Assembly (NCBI RefSeq): GCF_001550135.1
Contig: NZ_LRUE01000024.1
Span: 434,001-498,000 of the forward strand
Source of the DNA: Pseudoalteromonas shioyasakiensis
Lineage (GTDB): Bacteria; Pseudomonadota; Gammaproteobacteria; Enterobacterales; Alteromonadaceae
Direction: 5' to 3'
Length of the DNA stretch: 64,000 nt
Shown here: positions 41,715-51,009 of the stretch, in pieces
How the letters are laid out: every line of letters begins with the position of its first letter
How positions within the stretch are numbered: the stretch's first letter is position 1
Position numbers and translations under genes: made by a program
The notes under the pieces: generated by a model
Databases searched by the model: none
What the model was told of the DNA's origin: nothing
Seen by the model: only the letters and a program-made list of their open reading frames with translations

Positions 41715-43199
41715 TTAAAGTCTCGCAAGCTCTTTTTGTAATTGACGGTATTGTGTAAGTAGGGCTTTTAAACGTTGTTGTTTAACTAGCTCTTCAGGCT
41801 CAACAAAGTTTAGTGCTTTTTGAATTTCATCAGCTGCTTTTAAATAAGCGCCATATTGGGCAAGCACATCGGCATGCGCTTCATGGTAGGAAGCCATATT
41901 TTCTTGCTTTTTATAGACATCAGCAATGAGCTCTTTGGCAAGATTGTTCTCAGGTTTTGCTAATAAATAAGATTTTAAGATACGTTCAGCAAGGTCAAAT
42001 TGTTTAGCTTCAATAGCGGCATTTGCATAGTTTAATGCAATCACCTGATTGTTAGGTCTATCGATATCTAGCTTAGCTAAAAACTCTACTGCTTCATTCG
42101 CTTTACCTTGCGCAATGAGTAAGTCTGTGTGGGTATCAATATAAAATAAGTTCTTTGGATCTTGCTCAAGCAGTGGATTCAAAATACTGGCTGCTTCATC
42201 AAGCTTTTTTTGGTCCAACAAGCTAATACCCAAGCCATATTTAAGTGCAGTGTCGTTATGAGCGGTATTTTCACGCATTAATTTACGAAATAAATCTTCT
42301 GCGGCTTTTGATTTTTGCTGATAACGAGCAATAACACGGCTCTTAGCTAGGTTAAACTCTAGGCTGTCGGAGTAGTGTCTTTTTGGATACTGCTCGGCAC
42401 GTAAGCGTACATCAGAGACACGGCTTTCAGGCAATGGGTGAGTGAGCAAAAAGGCTGGCGGCTTATATTTGTAGCGAATTTGTGCAGCAAGTTTAGTTAA
42501 AAACTCGCTCGATTGGCGAGGATCAAACCCTGCATTGTTTAAGGTCTGCATACCAATACGGTCTGCCTCTTGTTCAGCAGCACGGCTATGAGTTAATTGA
42601 CTAAATGCCGCTTGTGTTTGGTTTGCTGAGATAATGGCTATGCCGGCATCAGGTGCAACAACGGTTGCTAAAATACCTGCAATCATACCAGCGATAGTTA
42701 ACGCGCTGTTATCTTGCTGCTGTTGAATACGACGGGCTAAATGGCGCTGCGTTACGTGAGCAATCTCGTGCCCAAGTACTGAGGCAAATTGGCTTTCGTT
42801 ATCGGCTTGTGCGATAAGACCCGTATGCACACCCACATGGCCACCATAAAAGGCAAAGGCATTAATTTCAGCGTTGTTTAACCAGAAAAATGAAAATGGA
42901 AAACGCACATCGTTGGCGTTTGCGACTAAACGACGGCCCAAAGTGGTCAGGTACTCATCAAGAACAGGATCACTTACAACGGGTGATGAGCCACGAATTT
43001 GCATCATCATCACTTCACCGATCGCTTGCTCTTTTTCAATCGGCAAAGCCTGTAAAGCTGAGGTCCCTAAATCGGGCAGCTTAAAGTTTGTTTGTGCCTT
43101 CAACGGCTCACTATGCAATATTGAAAATGTCAGCAATGCACTGCACAGTGTAATAAAGGCTGATTTTAGTCGCATCTTATTCCTTGTTGATTTGCTCAC
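41715..43199 (-). CDS. bepA: BepA (YfgC) periplasmic M48 metalloprotease with TPR domain
   Basis: 494 residues: signal peptide (about 10-35), M48 peptidase domain with HEIAH (in LGHEIAHVTQRHL) and the third zinc ligand in AEQEADRIG, then TPR repeats (about 300-490). BepA helps LptD assembly or degrades misfolded outer-membrane proteins. It is upstream of arsC as in E. coli, and its start overlaps the end of the upstream unknown gene by 23 bases, so the two are probably translated together. Confidence 0.92.
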   Translation of the reverse strand: MSKSTRNKMRLKSAFITLCSALLTFSILHSEPLKAQTNFKLPDLGTSALQALPIEKEQAIGEVMMMQIRGSSPVVSDPVLDEYLTTLGRRLVANANDVRFPFSFFWLNNAEINAFAFYGGHVGVHTGLIAQADNESQFASVLGHEIAHVTQRHLARRIQQQQDNSALTIAGMIAGILATVVAPDAGIAIISANQTQAAFSQLTHSRAAEQEADRIGMQTLNNAGFDPRQSSEFLTKLAAQIRYKYKPPAFLLTHPLPESRVSDVRLRAEQYPKRHYSDSLEFNLAKSRVIARYQQKSKAAEDLFRKLMRENTAHNDTALKYGLGISLLDQKKLDEAASILNPLLEQDPKNLFYIDTHTDLLIAQGKANEAVEFLAKLDIDRPNNQVIALNYANAAIEAKQFDLAERILKSYLLAKPENNLAKELIADVYKKQENMASYHEAHADVLAQYGAYLKAADEIQKALNFVEPEELVKQQRLKALLTQYRQLQKELARL

Positions 43200-43842
43200 C
43201 TAACATGACTTTTGCTAAGTCTATTTCGTCGCTGCATGCTCGGCTGTCTTTTTCGCACAATTGATAGAAATCTTTTATTGTGACTCCATCTAGCTTAACA
43301 ACGTTCAACTCTCGTTGTAAAAAAGTTATGATTTTATGCGCTACTTTATGGGCGTGAAGAATTAGGGCTTTGTCAGCTTTATCGCCTCTTTCAAAGTAAA
43401 AAGCGATGAATTTATGAAGCTGGTTAAAGCGAATAAGGTTTTTCATGGTGTGCGGGTCCCACACCTTAAATTCCATAAAGCGATTGTCTTTGATGTATTG
43501 GTCTACCATAACATCTTTAGCATAAGGGTAGGCCCATAATTCGAAACCTCGGTCCGTAAAGCTTTGATGCAAAGCAATTCGCGGCTTTTGCTCACAGACA
43601 ATTTCGCCCAAGTCGGTTTCATGACCACCTAATAAATCAAGGTTCCAGTTGCGTGGATCAATTAATTGTTTAACGGCATTATCAAAACCGTGGTCTAAAA
43701 TCCCTTCAGATTCGCTAACCGATGATGCCACCATATGATAAAAAGGCGGTAGCTCGCCCCAGTTTATTTGTTTTTTATACCAGTTTATCTCTTTAAGAGT
43801 TGGATTCGCAGGTAATTGCGCTTTATTATGCGAGCCAGGCAT
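43177..43842 (-). CDS. Conserved-looking protein of unknown function upstream of bepA
   Basis: 221 residues, no signal peptide, no membrane segment. Segments such as KEINWYKKQINWGELPPFYH and RVALHQ-like TDRGFELWAYPYAKDV give no recognised domain. Its 3' end overlaps bepA by 23 bases on the same strand, which suggests co-translation. GGAAA upstream may be the ribosome binding site. I do not recognise a family. Confidence 0.6.
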   Translation of the reverse strand: MPGSHNKAQLPANPTLKEINWYKKQINWGELPPFYHMVASSVSESEGILDHGFDNAVKQLIDPRNWNLDLLGGHETDLGEIVCEQKPRIALHQSFTDRGFELWAYPYAKDVMVDQYIKDNRFMEFKVWDPHTMKNLIRFNQLHKFIAFYFERGDKADKALILHAHKVAHKIITFLQRELNVVKLDGVTIKDFYQLCEKDSRACSDEIDLAKVMLGEQINKE

Positions 43843-43997
43843 GGAGTTTCCTTTACTACCAGTTATAGATTAAGGATAAACTATTGTTTTGCGTGTTTTA
43901 AGAAAAAAATGAGTTGTTTCTCATTATAAAGACTTATTTTCGCAAGCAGCCTACACCTTATACTTATTATTCATATTAATAACGCAGTTGATTCGCT

Positions 43998-44216
43998 ATG
44001 TTAACGGTTGATTTAAGAGGCTATAAGTGCCCTCAACAATTTATTCAGTTTAAATTAGGGTTGAATAAGGCAACATCAGTTAAACAACCCGTGACTTTTA
44101 CATTTAATGCTGCTGAGGCAACGGACGATATGCAGCGATTTTTAGAAAAACATCATTACCATTTTAAAATTGACCTAGAATTAGGTGTACTAACTGTGGA
44201 GCCCATTCGTGTTTGA
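43998..44216 (+). CDS. TusA-family sulfurtransferase-like small protein
   Basis: 72 residues. DLRGYKCPQQFIQFKLGL carries the CPxx motif of TusA/SirA/YedF proteins, whose Cys carries a persulfide. Later residues (LEKHHYHFKIDLELGVLTVEPI) fit the two-layer fold. It may pass sulfur or bind a partner; which is unknown. The stop overlaps perM by 8 bases, so the two are coupled. Confidence 0.78.
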   Translation: MLTVDLRGYKCPQQFIQFKLGLNKATSVKQPVTFTFNAAEATDDMQRFLEKHHYHFKIDLELGVLTVEPIRV

Positions 44217-45276
44217 GTATGTAAAAGCCTGGTACGAAAATAAATTTTCTGATCCCCATTCAGTAACCTTGTTGTTACTGCTTATTGCAACCTTTGCATT
44301 TTTCTACTTTTTTGGTTCGTTAATCGTGCCAGTTTTAGTTGCCTTGGTGATTGCCTATTTACTTGATTGGCCTGTTGCTCACTTAGAAAAGCTAGGTTTA
44401 AAACGCTTTACCGCAACGATTCTTGTTATGTTGGTATTCAGTGGCTTGATGATCATGATTATTGTCGGCATGGGGCCAGTGCTTTGGCAGCAAACCAGCA
44501 ACCTAGTTCAAGAAACCCCTTACATGATTGAAAAAGGTAAAGCGCTGCTTTTACATCTTCCTGAAGATTACCCAAGTTTGATTACTGAAGATCAGGTTAA
44601 ATCAATTGTTACCAGTGTAGAGACCAAAGCTATTGAGTTTGGTCAGTTGGTGCTATCGGTGTCACTTACCTCAATAAAAGATGTGGCCGCTTGGCTGATT
44701 TATCTGATCTTAGTGCCGCTCCTGGTGTTCTTTATGCTTAAAGATAAATTAGAGCTCACACAAAGTGCCGAACGCTTATTGCCTAAGCAGCGCCGCTTGA
44801 TCATTCAAGTATGGCAAGAAATGAATCAGCAAATCATGAATTATATCCGCGGTAAGGTATTTGAAATTTTAATTGTTGGTACAGCATCATTTATTGCTTT
44901 TGCAGTACTTGATCTTCGCTATGCGGCTTTACTCGGAGTGTTGGTTGGCTTATCGGTGCTTATTCCATTTGTTGGGGCTGCTTTGGTGACCATTCCTGTC
45001 GCTGCGGTGGCGTTATTCCAATTTGGTTTAGAAACACAATTTTGGACCATATTAATTATCTATGGAGTGATCCAAGCACTTGATGGCAATGTGTTAGTGC
45101 CGTTACTGTTCTCTGAAGCGGTAGATTTGAACCCCGTGTTTATCATCGTTGCGGTATTGTTTTTTGGTGGTTTATGGGGGTTTTGGGGCGTGTTCTTTGC
45201 AATACCGCTGGCTTCATTAGTAAAAGCGCTTATAAATGCCTGGTCTTCTAAGCAGGTTGAGCTAATAGAAGGTTAG
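44209..45276 (+). CDS. perM: AI-2E family transporter PerM (YfgO)
   Basis: 355 residues with eight membrane segments. The family regions VALVIAYLLDWPVAHLEKLG and YGVIQALDGNVLVPLLFSE place it in the AI-2E/UPF0118 family as PerM, the neighbour of bepA in E. coli. Substrate unknown; some members export autoinducer-2 or act as sodium/proton antiporters. GTG start at 44209 overlaps the tusA-like gene by 8 bases. Confidence 0.82.
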   Translation: MFEYVKAWYENKFSDPHSVTLLLLLIATFAFFYFFGSLIVPVLVALVIAYLLDWPVAHLEKLGLKRFTATILVMLVFSGLMIMIIVGMGPVLWQQTSNLVQETPYMIEKGKALLLHLPEDYPSLITEDQVKSIVTSVETKAIEFGQLVLSVSLTSIKDVAAWLIYLILVPLLVFFMLKDKLELTQSAERLLPKQRRLIIQVWQEMNQQIMNYIRGKVFEILIVGTASFIAFAVLDLRYAALLGVLVGLSVLIPFVGAALVTIPVAAVALFQFGLETQFWTILIIYGVIQALDGNVLVPLLFSEAVDLNPVFIIVAVLFFGGLWGFWGVFFAIPLASLVKALINAWSSKQVELIEG

Positions 45277-45394
45277 CTTAGTCTTAAAAAGTATAGAAAA
45301 CGCACTTTACTGACTAATTGATTATTATAATTTAGCCGTGAAAAATGTAAAATAGGTTATAAGATATATCTTTTAGTAATATGGTGCGTTTTAC

Positions 45395-47650
45395 ATGGCA
45401 AATTTTTACCTTCCTGACGATGCTAATCAGCAAATTTATTTAGATGCGAATGCAACGACTCCTGTACTTCCTGAAATTGCCGATGTGGTTTCGCACACGA
45501 TGCAAGTCTGTTTTGGTAATCCATCAAGCTCTCATATTACGGGTATTCAAGCAAAACACTTATTAGAACAAACGCGTAACAAAGCACGTGAAGTCATTGG
45601 CGCAACTGACGGCGATATTTTATTTACTTCAGGTGCAACAGAAGGTATTCAAACAGCGGTTGTTTCTACGCTTATTGCTGCGAAAAATCATCAAATCGAG
45701 AATCCGGTATTACTTTATGGGGCAACAGAGCATAAAGCGGTGCCAAATACCCTAAAACATTGGAACAGCGTGCTTGATATCAACGCACAGGTATTAGCTA
45801 TTCCAGTAGATAAAAACGGTATTTTAGACCACGAGTTTATTCGCAAACATGCTGCGAATGCACTGATGATTTGTACTATGGCAGTAAACAACGAAACCGG
45901 TGTATTCCAAGATTTAAGCGCTATTGAGCAAGTCATTCGTAGTGAAAACACCCATGTGGCTTGGATGGTTGACTGCGTGCAGGCATTAGGTAAAACCAAC
46001 TTAGCGCTAAGCCAAACAACCATTGATTATGCTCCATTCTCTGGCCATAAATTGTATGCCCCTAAAGGTATTGGTGTACTTTATATTCGTAAAGGCAGTG
46101 CGTATACACCATTTATTGCTGGTGGCGGCCAAGAAAGTGGTATGCGTTCAGGCACCGAAAACTTACCAGGCATTGCTGGCTTGAATAAGTTGTTCTCGTT
46201 ATTACTTGATAAACAAAACCAAACATTCAAGCCAATTGAGCAGCTACATGCTTTTCGCGAGCAATTATTAGCTGCATTAACAGACACCTTTGGCAGCATC
46301 ACGTTTAATCACAGTTTTGAGCATTCAGTGCCAACAACATTAAACTTTGCAGTTAACGAATTAACCAGTAAAGAAGTGATGGATTTATTTGATGCGGCGG
46401 GTATCCGTGTGAGTGGCGGCTCTGCATGTAGCTCAGGTGCAAATCGTAGCTTTGTTTTAGATGCGATGGGAGCCAGTGATTGGCAAAGTGAAAACGCGAT
46501 ACGTATGTCGTTTGGCCCTGCTGTGAATCAGCAAGAGATTGACTTTGCTTGCGATAAAATTCGTTCACTAAAACCGATTCTAGAGGCAAATTGTCTTGTT
46601 GTGTCTGATAGTACATCGCCTCAACACGAAGTTTGTGCGATTGGCTTAACACAGCTACGTCATCAAGCAGCGTGCTGTTGGCTATATGTAGACAGCGATA
46701 AAAACGCAGTGGTGATTGATCCTATTATCGAGCTTATTCCGCGTATGGCGAAAATTGTCGCGACACAAGGTCTAACAGTAAAAGCCATTTTAGATACCCA
46801 TAATCACCAAGAGCGTTTATCGGCTCGTTGTTTATTATCAAAAGAGCTCGCAGAACGTTTTGTTGCTAATGAAATAGATGAACTTGGCTGGCCTAAAGAT
46901 TCAGCAACCATCGAATTAAGCGATGCACGCTTAACTAAAGTAGCGACACCGGGTCATAGTGACGATAGTGTTAGCTATTTATTGTCAGATACACAAAGCG
47001 GTGATATCAGCTATTGCTTCTGTGGTGATTTAATCTTACCAGGTGGCTTAGGTAACACAGCAATTAGCGGTGGCGATGCTGCGAAAATGGCTCAATCATT
47101 AAAACAGCTTGCTATGGCAGTGCAAGATTCTACGGTAATTTGTTCAGGGCATGATTATCAGCAATGTTTTGCTATGGATTGGCATGCTCAAAAGGCAACG
47201 ACGCCGTTATTAGCAAAACTATTAAGTGAACAAGTATCAGATGATGAGTTTGTTGAATTAAAGCAACATGCGGATGAGCAAAAGCATACTGTAAGTCATT
47301 CTCTTTGTGGCTATGTTGAAACACTTGAAAGTGCGCCAATGAAACAGCTTGCTGCAAGTGATGCTAAAGTAATGCTAAACGATAAAGCCACTTACTTAAT
47401 TGATACTCGTGAGCCGTATGAGCATGGTGCGAATAATTTGGCTGAGTTATTTACAGTTGCTGATAGCAAAGTGATCAACATTCCACTCAGTCGTATGGCA
47501 AACGCCATCGTGCAAGGGCAGCTTGAGAAAGACCATAGTTATATTTTGGTTTGCCGAAGTGGTAATCGTTCAAAACAAGCGGCAAACAATCTGTCGCAGT
47601 TAGGGTTTGAAAACGTTTATAACTTAAATGGCGGTTTAGCATTGCTTTAA
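45395..47650 (+). CDS. Three-domain fusion: cysteine desulfurase / metallo-beta-lactamase fold / rhodanese
   Basis: 751 residues. Domain 1 (about 10-395) is a class V PLP cysteine desulfurase with the PLP lysine Lys219 (SGHKLYAPKG) and active Cys345 in SGGSACSSGANRS, like IscS/NifS. Domain 2 (about 410-640) resembles persulfide-dioxygenase-type beta-lactamase folds, but HxHxDH reads HNHQERL (His469, His471), so two metal ligands are changed; later ligands in TPGHSDDS, FCGDLILPG and SGHDY remain. Domain 3 (about 655-751) is a rhodanese with active Cys720 (LVCRSGNRS). The combination suggests handling of persulfide sulfur taken from cysteine. The gene is monocistronic with its own terminator. 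Domain order is clear; the pathway is inferred. Confidence 0.85.
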   Translation: MANFYLPDDANQQIYLDANATTPVLPEIADVVSHTMQVCFGNPSSSHITGIQAKHLLEQTRNKAREVIGATDGDILFTSGATEGIQTAVVSTLIAAKNHQIENPVLLYGATEHKAVPNTLKHWNSVLDINAQVLAIPVDKNGILDHEFIRKHAANALMICTMAVNNETGVFQDLSAIEQVIRSENTHVAWMVDCVQALGKTNLALSQTTIDYAPFSGHKLYAPKGIGVLYIRKGSAYTPFIAGGGQESGMRSGTENLPGIAGLNKLFSLLLDKQNQTFKPIEQLHAFREQLLAALTDTFGSITFNHSFEHSVPTTLNFAVNELTSKEVMDLFDAAGIRVSGGSACSSGANRSFVLDAMGASDWQSENAIRMSFGPAVNQQEIDFACDKIRSLKPILEANCLVVSDSTSPQHEVCAIGLTQLRHQAACCWLYVDSDKNAVVIDPIIELIPRMAKIVATQGLTVKAILDTHNHQERLSARCLLSKELAERFVANEIDELGWPKDSATIELSDARLTKVATPGHSDDSVSYLLSDTQSGDISYCFCGDLILPGGLGNTAISGGDAAKMAQSLKQLAMAVQDSTVICSGHDYQQCFAMDWHAQKATTPLLAKLLSEQVSDDEFVELKQHADEQKHTVSHSLCGYVETLESAPMKQLAASDAKVMLNDKATYLIDTREPYEHGANNLAELFTVADSKVINIPLSRMANAIVQGQLEKDHSYILVCRSGNRSKQAANNLSQLGFENVYNLNGGLALL

Positions 47651-47674
47651 TAAGTAATACCAATTCAGTCATTA

Positions 47675-47700
47675 AAAAAGCCGCTATAGAGCGGCTTTTT
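47675..47700. terminator. Bidirectional terminator between the desulfurase fusion and the lacI-family gene
   Basis: AAAAAGCCGCT (47675-47685), loop ATAG, AGCGGCTTTTT (47690-47700). Confidence 0.9.
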
Positions 47701-47715
47701 CGTAACTTGTATAAA

Positions 47716-48747
47716 CTAGGCCGTTGTAGGGCCTGAGCTTTCCCGTACCACTAATGAAGGGGTAAAGGTCGTGATGATGTCTTTATCTTGATTACGTGCA
47801 CCACGGGTTTTTCTAAACAGTAAACGCGCTGCATGCTGCGAAATCACATCATTCGCCTGATGAGCTGTAGTGAGTTTAGGCCAAGTCTGACGCGAGAACG
47901 GTGAGTCCTCGAAGCCGGTAATTGATAACTGCTGTGGAATTTCGATCCCCATTAAGCGTGAGGCGAATAACGCGCCTGCTGCCATTTCATCGTTACCGCC
48001 AAGAAGGGCAGTGATGTTTTTCGGGTTATTTTCACCCAGCAATGCTTTTGCACCTTCTACACCTGATTCAAAAGAATACTGGCCTTCATAGATCAGCTCA
48101 TCATTCATCGAGATGCTGTGATCTTTTAATGCGGCCTGATAACCCTCTAAGCGTTCAGTTGTTGATTTATGCTCTTTGTCACCACATAAAAAACCAATAC
48201 TCTTATGGCCTAGCGAGAGTAGGTGAGAAGTAATTTCGTACGCAGCGGCGTAGTCGTTCACATAGATACAAGTGTCTTGGTCTTCTTCGGTAGGGCGACC
48301 AGAGAGTACGCGTACATAATGAATGCCCATTTCATCTAGCATATCGATAATGCTATTTTGCTCTGACAGCGGTGGCGTTAATACAAGGCCTGCTAAGCGA
48401 GAGCGCTTGATCATGGTTTTAAAGTCTTCTTCCATGTTGCCATCAAGGTAGTTACATGGATGAATCACCAGCTCATAGCCTTCTTCTTTACAGCGCGACA
48501 ACACACCATTTTGCATATCGATGACATAATAAGCATTCGGGTTGTCATAAACTAAACCAACAGTAAAAGACGATGTGCCTGCTAGGTTACGAGCTGCAAG
48601 GTTTGGTTGATAGTTCAACGTGTTAACAGCGTCCATCACTATGTCGTACGTTTTTTTTCTGACCGATGGCTCTTTATTAATTACTCGCGAAACGGTTTTC
48701 ATTGAAACACCAGCGAGCTTGGCTACATCATTTATGGTTACTTTCAT
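47716..48747 (-). CDS. LacI-family transcriptional regulator
   Basis: 343 residues: N-terminal helix-turn-helix (1-50, TINDVAKLAGVSMKTVSRVI) with hinge helix, then the periplasmic-binding-protein-like sugar sensor (about 60-335; TSSFTVGLVYDNPNAYYVID, GFLCGDKEHKSTTERLEGY). It probably responds to a sugar or sugar phosphate. It is divergent from pgi, and operators of matching form (TGACAGCGTTGTCA) lie upstream of pgi and of the TonB receptor gene. The inducer is unknown. Confidence 0.9.
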   Translation of the reverse strand: MKVTINDVAKLAGVSMKTVSRVINKEPSVRKKTYDIVMDAVNTLNYQPNLAARNLAGTSSFTVGLVYDNPNAYYVIDMQNGVLSRCKEEGYELVIHPCNYLDGNMEEDFKTMIKRSRLAGLVLTPPLSEQNSIIDMLDEMGIHYVRVLSGRPTEEDQDTCIYVNDYAAAYEITSHLLSLGHKSIGFLCGDKEHKSTTERLEGYQAALKDHSISMNDELIYEGQYSFESGVEGAKALLGENNPKNITALLGGNDEMAAGALFASRLMGIEIPQQLSITGFEDSPFSRQTWPKLTTAHQANDVISQHAARLLFRKTRGARNQDKDIITTFTPSLVVRESSGPTTA

Positions 48748-48905
48748 ACTGTTACTTTATAGTTAGTTATATTTGTATTATAATAATATCGAAAAGTGTT
48801 CACCAGAGCGCTTTTTCTTAATAGGTACATTAATATTTAATATAAGTTAGTTAGTGTATCTAATGTTCTACCAAATTAGCAGTAAAATAATTGAGATAAT
48901 TTTTA

Positions 48906-48919
48906 TGATACCGGTGTCA
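48906..48919. promoter_or_regulatory. Second, diverged LacI-type operator in the lacI-pgi intergenic region
   Basis: TGATACCGGTGTCA, a near-perfect palindrome with a central CG as in LacI-family sites; 2 of 14 positions break the symmetry. It is 53 bases left of the perfect site. It lies nearer to the regulator gene, so it may serve autoregulation. Confidence 0.5.
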
Positions 48920-48971
48920 AAAGAGAAAAATTGCGCTATTATCTCGACTATAAAATGTAAAAGTAGAACAT

Positions 48972-48985
48972 TGACAGCGTTGTCA
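48972..48985. promoter_or_regulatory. LacI-type operator upstream of pgi
   Basis: TGACAGCGTTGTCA, palindromic with a central CG except for one G/A pair. The same site or its reverse complement occurs at 53355-53368 and 53786-53799, and with one change at 54038-54051. Its position 111 bases before the pgi start codon and in the lacI-pgi divergent region fits the local regulator. Confidence 0.75.
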
Positions 48986-49095
48986 TTTTAACTTAGTGTT
49001 AATTTTCATCGTATTTTTAATTGCTGTCTTTATTCAACATTAATAAAAAGATAGTTAAAAATCAGTTTGTTGCAAGTTTTGAGGGGATTATATAT

Positions 49096-50742
49096 ATGAG
49101 CAGCCGTTCGCAATTAGCTAGTTGGCAAGCACTATCTGAAAGTGCCAAGAAGATGAAACAAATTCATCTTAAAGATTTATTTGCCAAAGATAGCACGCGT
49201 TTCGAGCAATTCTCTGCTCAGATCCCAGGTGTATTATTCGATTACTCAAAACAACAAATTGATAAAACTGTTTTTGAACAATTAATTGCTTTAGCGAAAG
49301 AGTGCGATATCAGCGCATGGCGCGACAAGATGTTCAGTGGTGAGAAAATTAACATTACTGAAGACCGTGCTGTACTTCATACTGCTTTACGTAACCGCGC
49401 TAACACAGCTGTAATGGTTGATGGTGAAAACGTAACTGACGCTGTTAACGCTGAGCTTGCTAAAATGAAAGCCTTTGTTGGCAAAGTACGTAGTGGCGAG
49501 TGGCTAGGCTACACAGGTAAAGCTGTAAAAGATGTTGTTGCTATTGGTGTAGGTGGTTCAAACCTTGGTCCGCAAATGGCAACCGAAGCACTTGCTGCTT
49601 ATGCTGACGACACATTAAATGTTCACTATGTATCAAATGTTGATGGTGTTCAAATTGCATCTGTTTTACAAGGGTTAGATGTTGAGACAACATTATTTGT
49701 TATCTCATCTAAAACATTTACAACCTCAGAAACCATGACTAACGCTAAATCGGCTGTTGAGTGGTTTTTACAAACAGCACAAGCGCAAGAACATATTGCT
49801 AAGCACTTTGTAGCTGTAAGCACCAATTTAGAAAAAACAGCGGCCTTTGGTATCGCTGATGAAAACGTATTCACAATGTGGGATTGGGTAGGCGGTCGCT
49901 TTTCTTTATGGAGTGCGATAGGATTACCAATCGCCCTGTACCTAGGCTTCGACGCGTTCGAAGAGATCCTAGAAGGTGCGTTTGAAATTGATGAGCATTT
50001 TAAAAATGCTGAATTTGAAAATAACGTACCATTGTTAATGGCGCTTTTAAGTGTTTGGAACACTAGCTTTTTAGGTTATACGGCACAAGCTATTTTACCG
50101 TATGACCAAGCACTACACATGTTACCTGCGTATTTACAGCAAGGTGAGATGGAAAGTAACGGTAAGCATGTTACTTTTGCTGGTGAAACGGTTCCTTACA
50201 CGACGGTTCCAATTATTTGGGGTATGACAGGTATTAATGGCCAACATGCTTTTTACCAATGTCTGCACCAAGGTAATGTAATTGTACCTGCTGACTTTAT
50301 TGCCTCAATTGAGCCGCAAGTAAATGTTGGTAAGCACCATGATATTTTATTATCAAACTTCTTTGCACAAACCGAAGCGATGATGGCCGGTGTTGATGCA
50401 GAGCAAGTAACTGCAGATTTAACCGCAAAAGGTAAATCTGAAGCAGAAATTGCAGAATTATTGAATCATAAGATTCACCAAGGCAATCGCCCAACAACGT
50501 CAATGTTGTTAGATAAAGTTGATGCGAAAACGGTAGGACGTTTAATTGCGCTTTATGAGCACAAGATCTTCTGCCAAGGCATTATCTTAGAAATCTGTTC
50601 ATTTGACCAATGGGGTGTAGAGCTAGGTAAGGGACTTGCCTCTAAAATTGAAGCTGAATTATTTGATGACGCAGTCAGTCATCCACACGATAGCTCAACC
50701 AACGGACTGATCGCTTACTATAAAACACATCGTAAGCAGTAA
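49096..50742 (+). CDS. pgi: Glucose-6-phosphate isomerase
   Basis: 548 residues from ATG 49096 (MSSRSQLASWQAL), with GAGGGG 9 bases upstream; a TTG-started longer frame at 49021 would add 25 atypical residues and is rejected. GVGGSNLGPQMATEAL and VSNVDG bind substrate; DWVGGRFSLWSAIG and QGIILEICSFDQWGVELGK match the two PGI signature regions. It interconverts glucose-6-phosphate and fructose-6-phosphate. The LacI-type operator lies upstream. It is separated from zwf by 267 bases, within which I see only a weak hairpin (about 50795-50845). Confidence 0.93.
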   Translation: MSSRSQLASWQALSESAKKMKQIHLKDLFAKDSTRFEQFSAQIPGVLFDYSKQQIDKTVFEQLIALAKECDISAWRDKMFSGEKINITEDRAVLHTALRNRANTAVMVDGENVTDAVNAELAKMKAFVGKVRSGEWLGYTGKAVKDVVAIGVGGSNLGPQMATEALAAYADDTLNVHYVSNVDGVQIASVLQGLDVETTLFVISSKTFTTSETMTNAKSAVEWFLQTAQAQEHIAKHFVAVSTNLEKTAAFGIADENVFTMWDWVGGRFSLWSAIGLPIALYLGFDAFEEILEGAFEIDEHFKNAEFENNVPLLMALLSVWNTSFLGYTAQAILPYDQALHMLPAYLQQGEMESNGKHVTFAGETVPYTTVPIIWGMTGINGQHAFYQCLHQGNVIVPADFIASIEPQVNVGKHHDILLSNFFAQTEAMMAGVDAEQVTADLTAKGKSEAEIAELLNHKIHQGNRPTTSMLLDKVDAKTVGRLIALYEHKIFCQGIILEICSFDQWGVELGKGLASKIEAELFDDAVSHPHDSSTNGLIAYYKTHRKQ

Positions 50743-51009
50743 TAGATTCGCAGCAACAGCTGTAAACCGAATACCTTTGAACGGGTAGCGCTGGAGTTCT
50801 TAGGGCCTGTATTTTTGTGAGAGGATTTACAGAGCCCCTAAGACTCATTTACTTCAGCCAACATAAGAATAATGAGTAAACTACTTACAACAAATTCAAC
50901 AGGCTTTGTTAAAGGGATCATCTAACACAGCCAATCAACCAGATAACAACACGCACTGCCATACTGCATGAGTCGATTAACATGGCATTGCCAATGTAGA
51001 GAGTGATAT

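Noticed and set aside
46353..46652. Minus-strand 99-residue frame inside the desulfurase fusion
   Set aside because: No ribosome binding site or recognised domain; it lies wholly within a strongly conserved coding region.
47656..47672. TAATACCAATTCAGTCATT as a second MITE copy
   Set aside because: Only about 20 bases resemble the 56509 element and no inverted partner exists nearby, so it is at best a remnant.
50795..50845. Hairpin between pgi and zwf as a riboswitch
   Set aside because: Only a short imperfect stem is visible and no known riboswitch core could be recognised.
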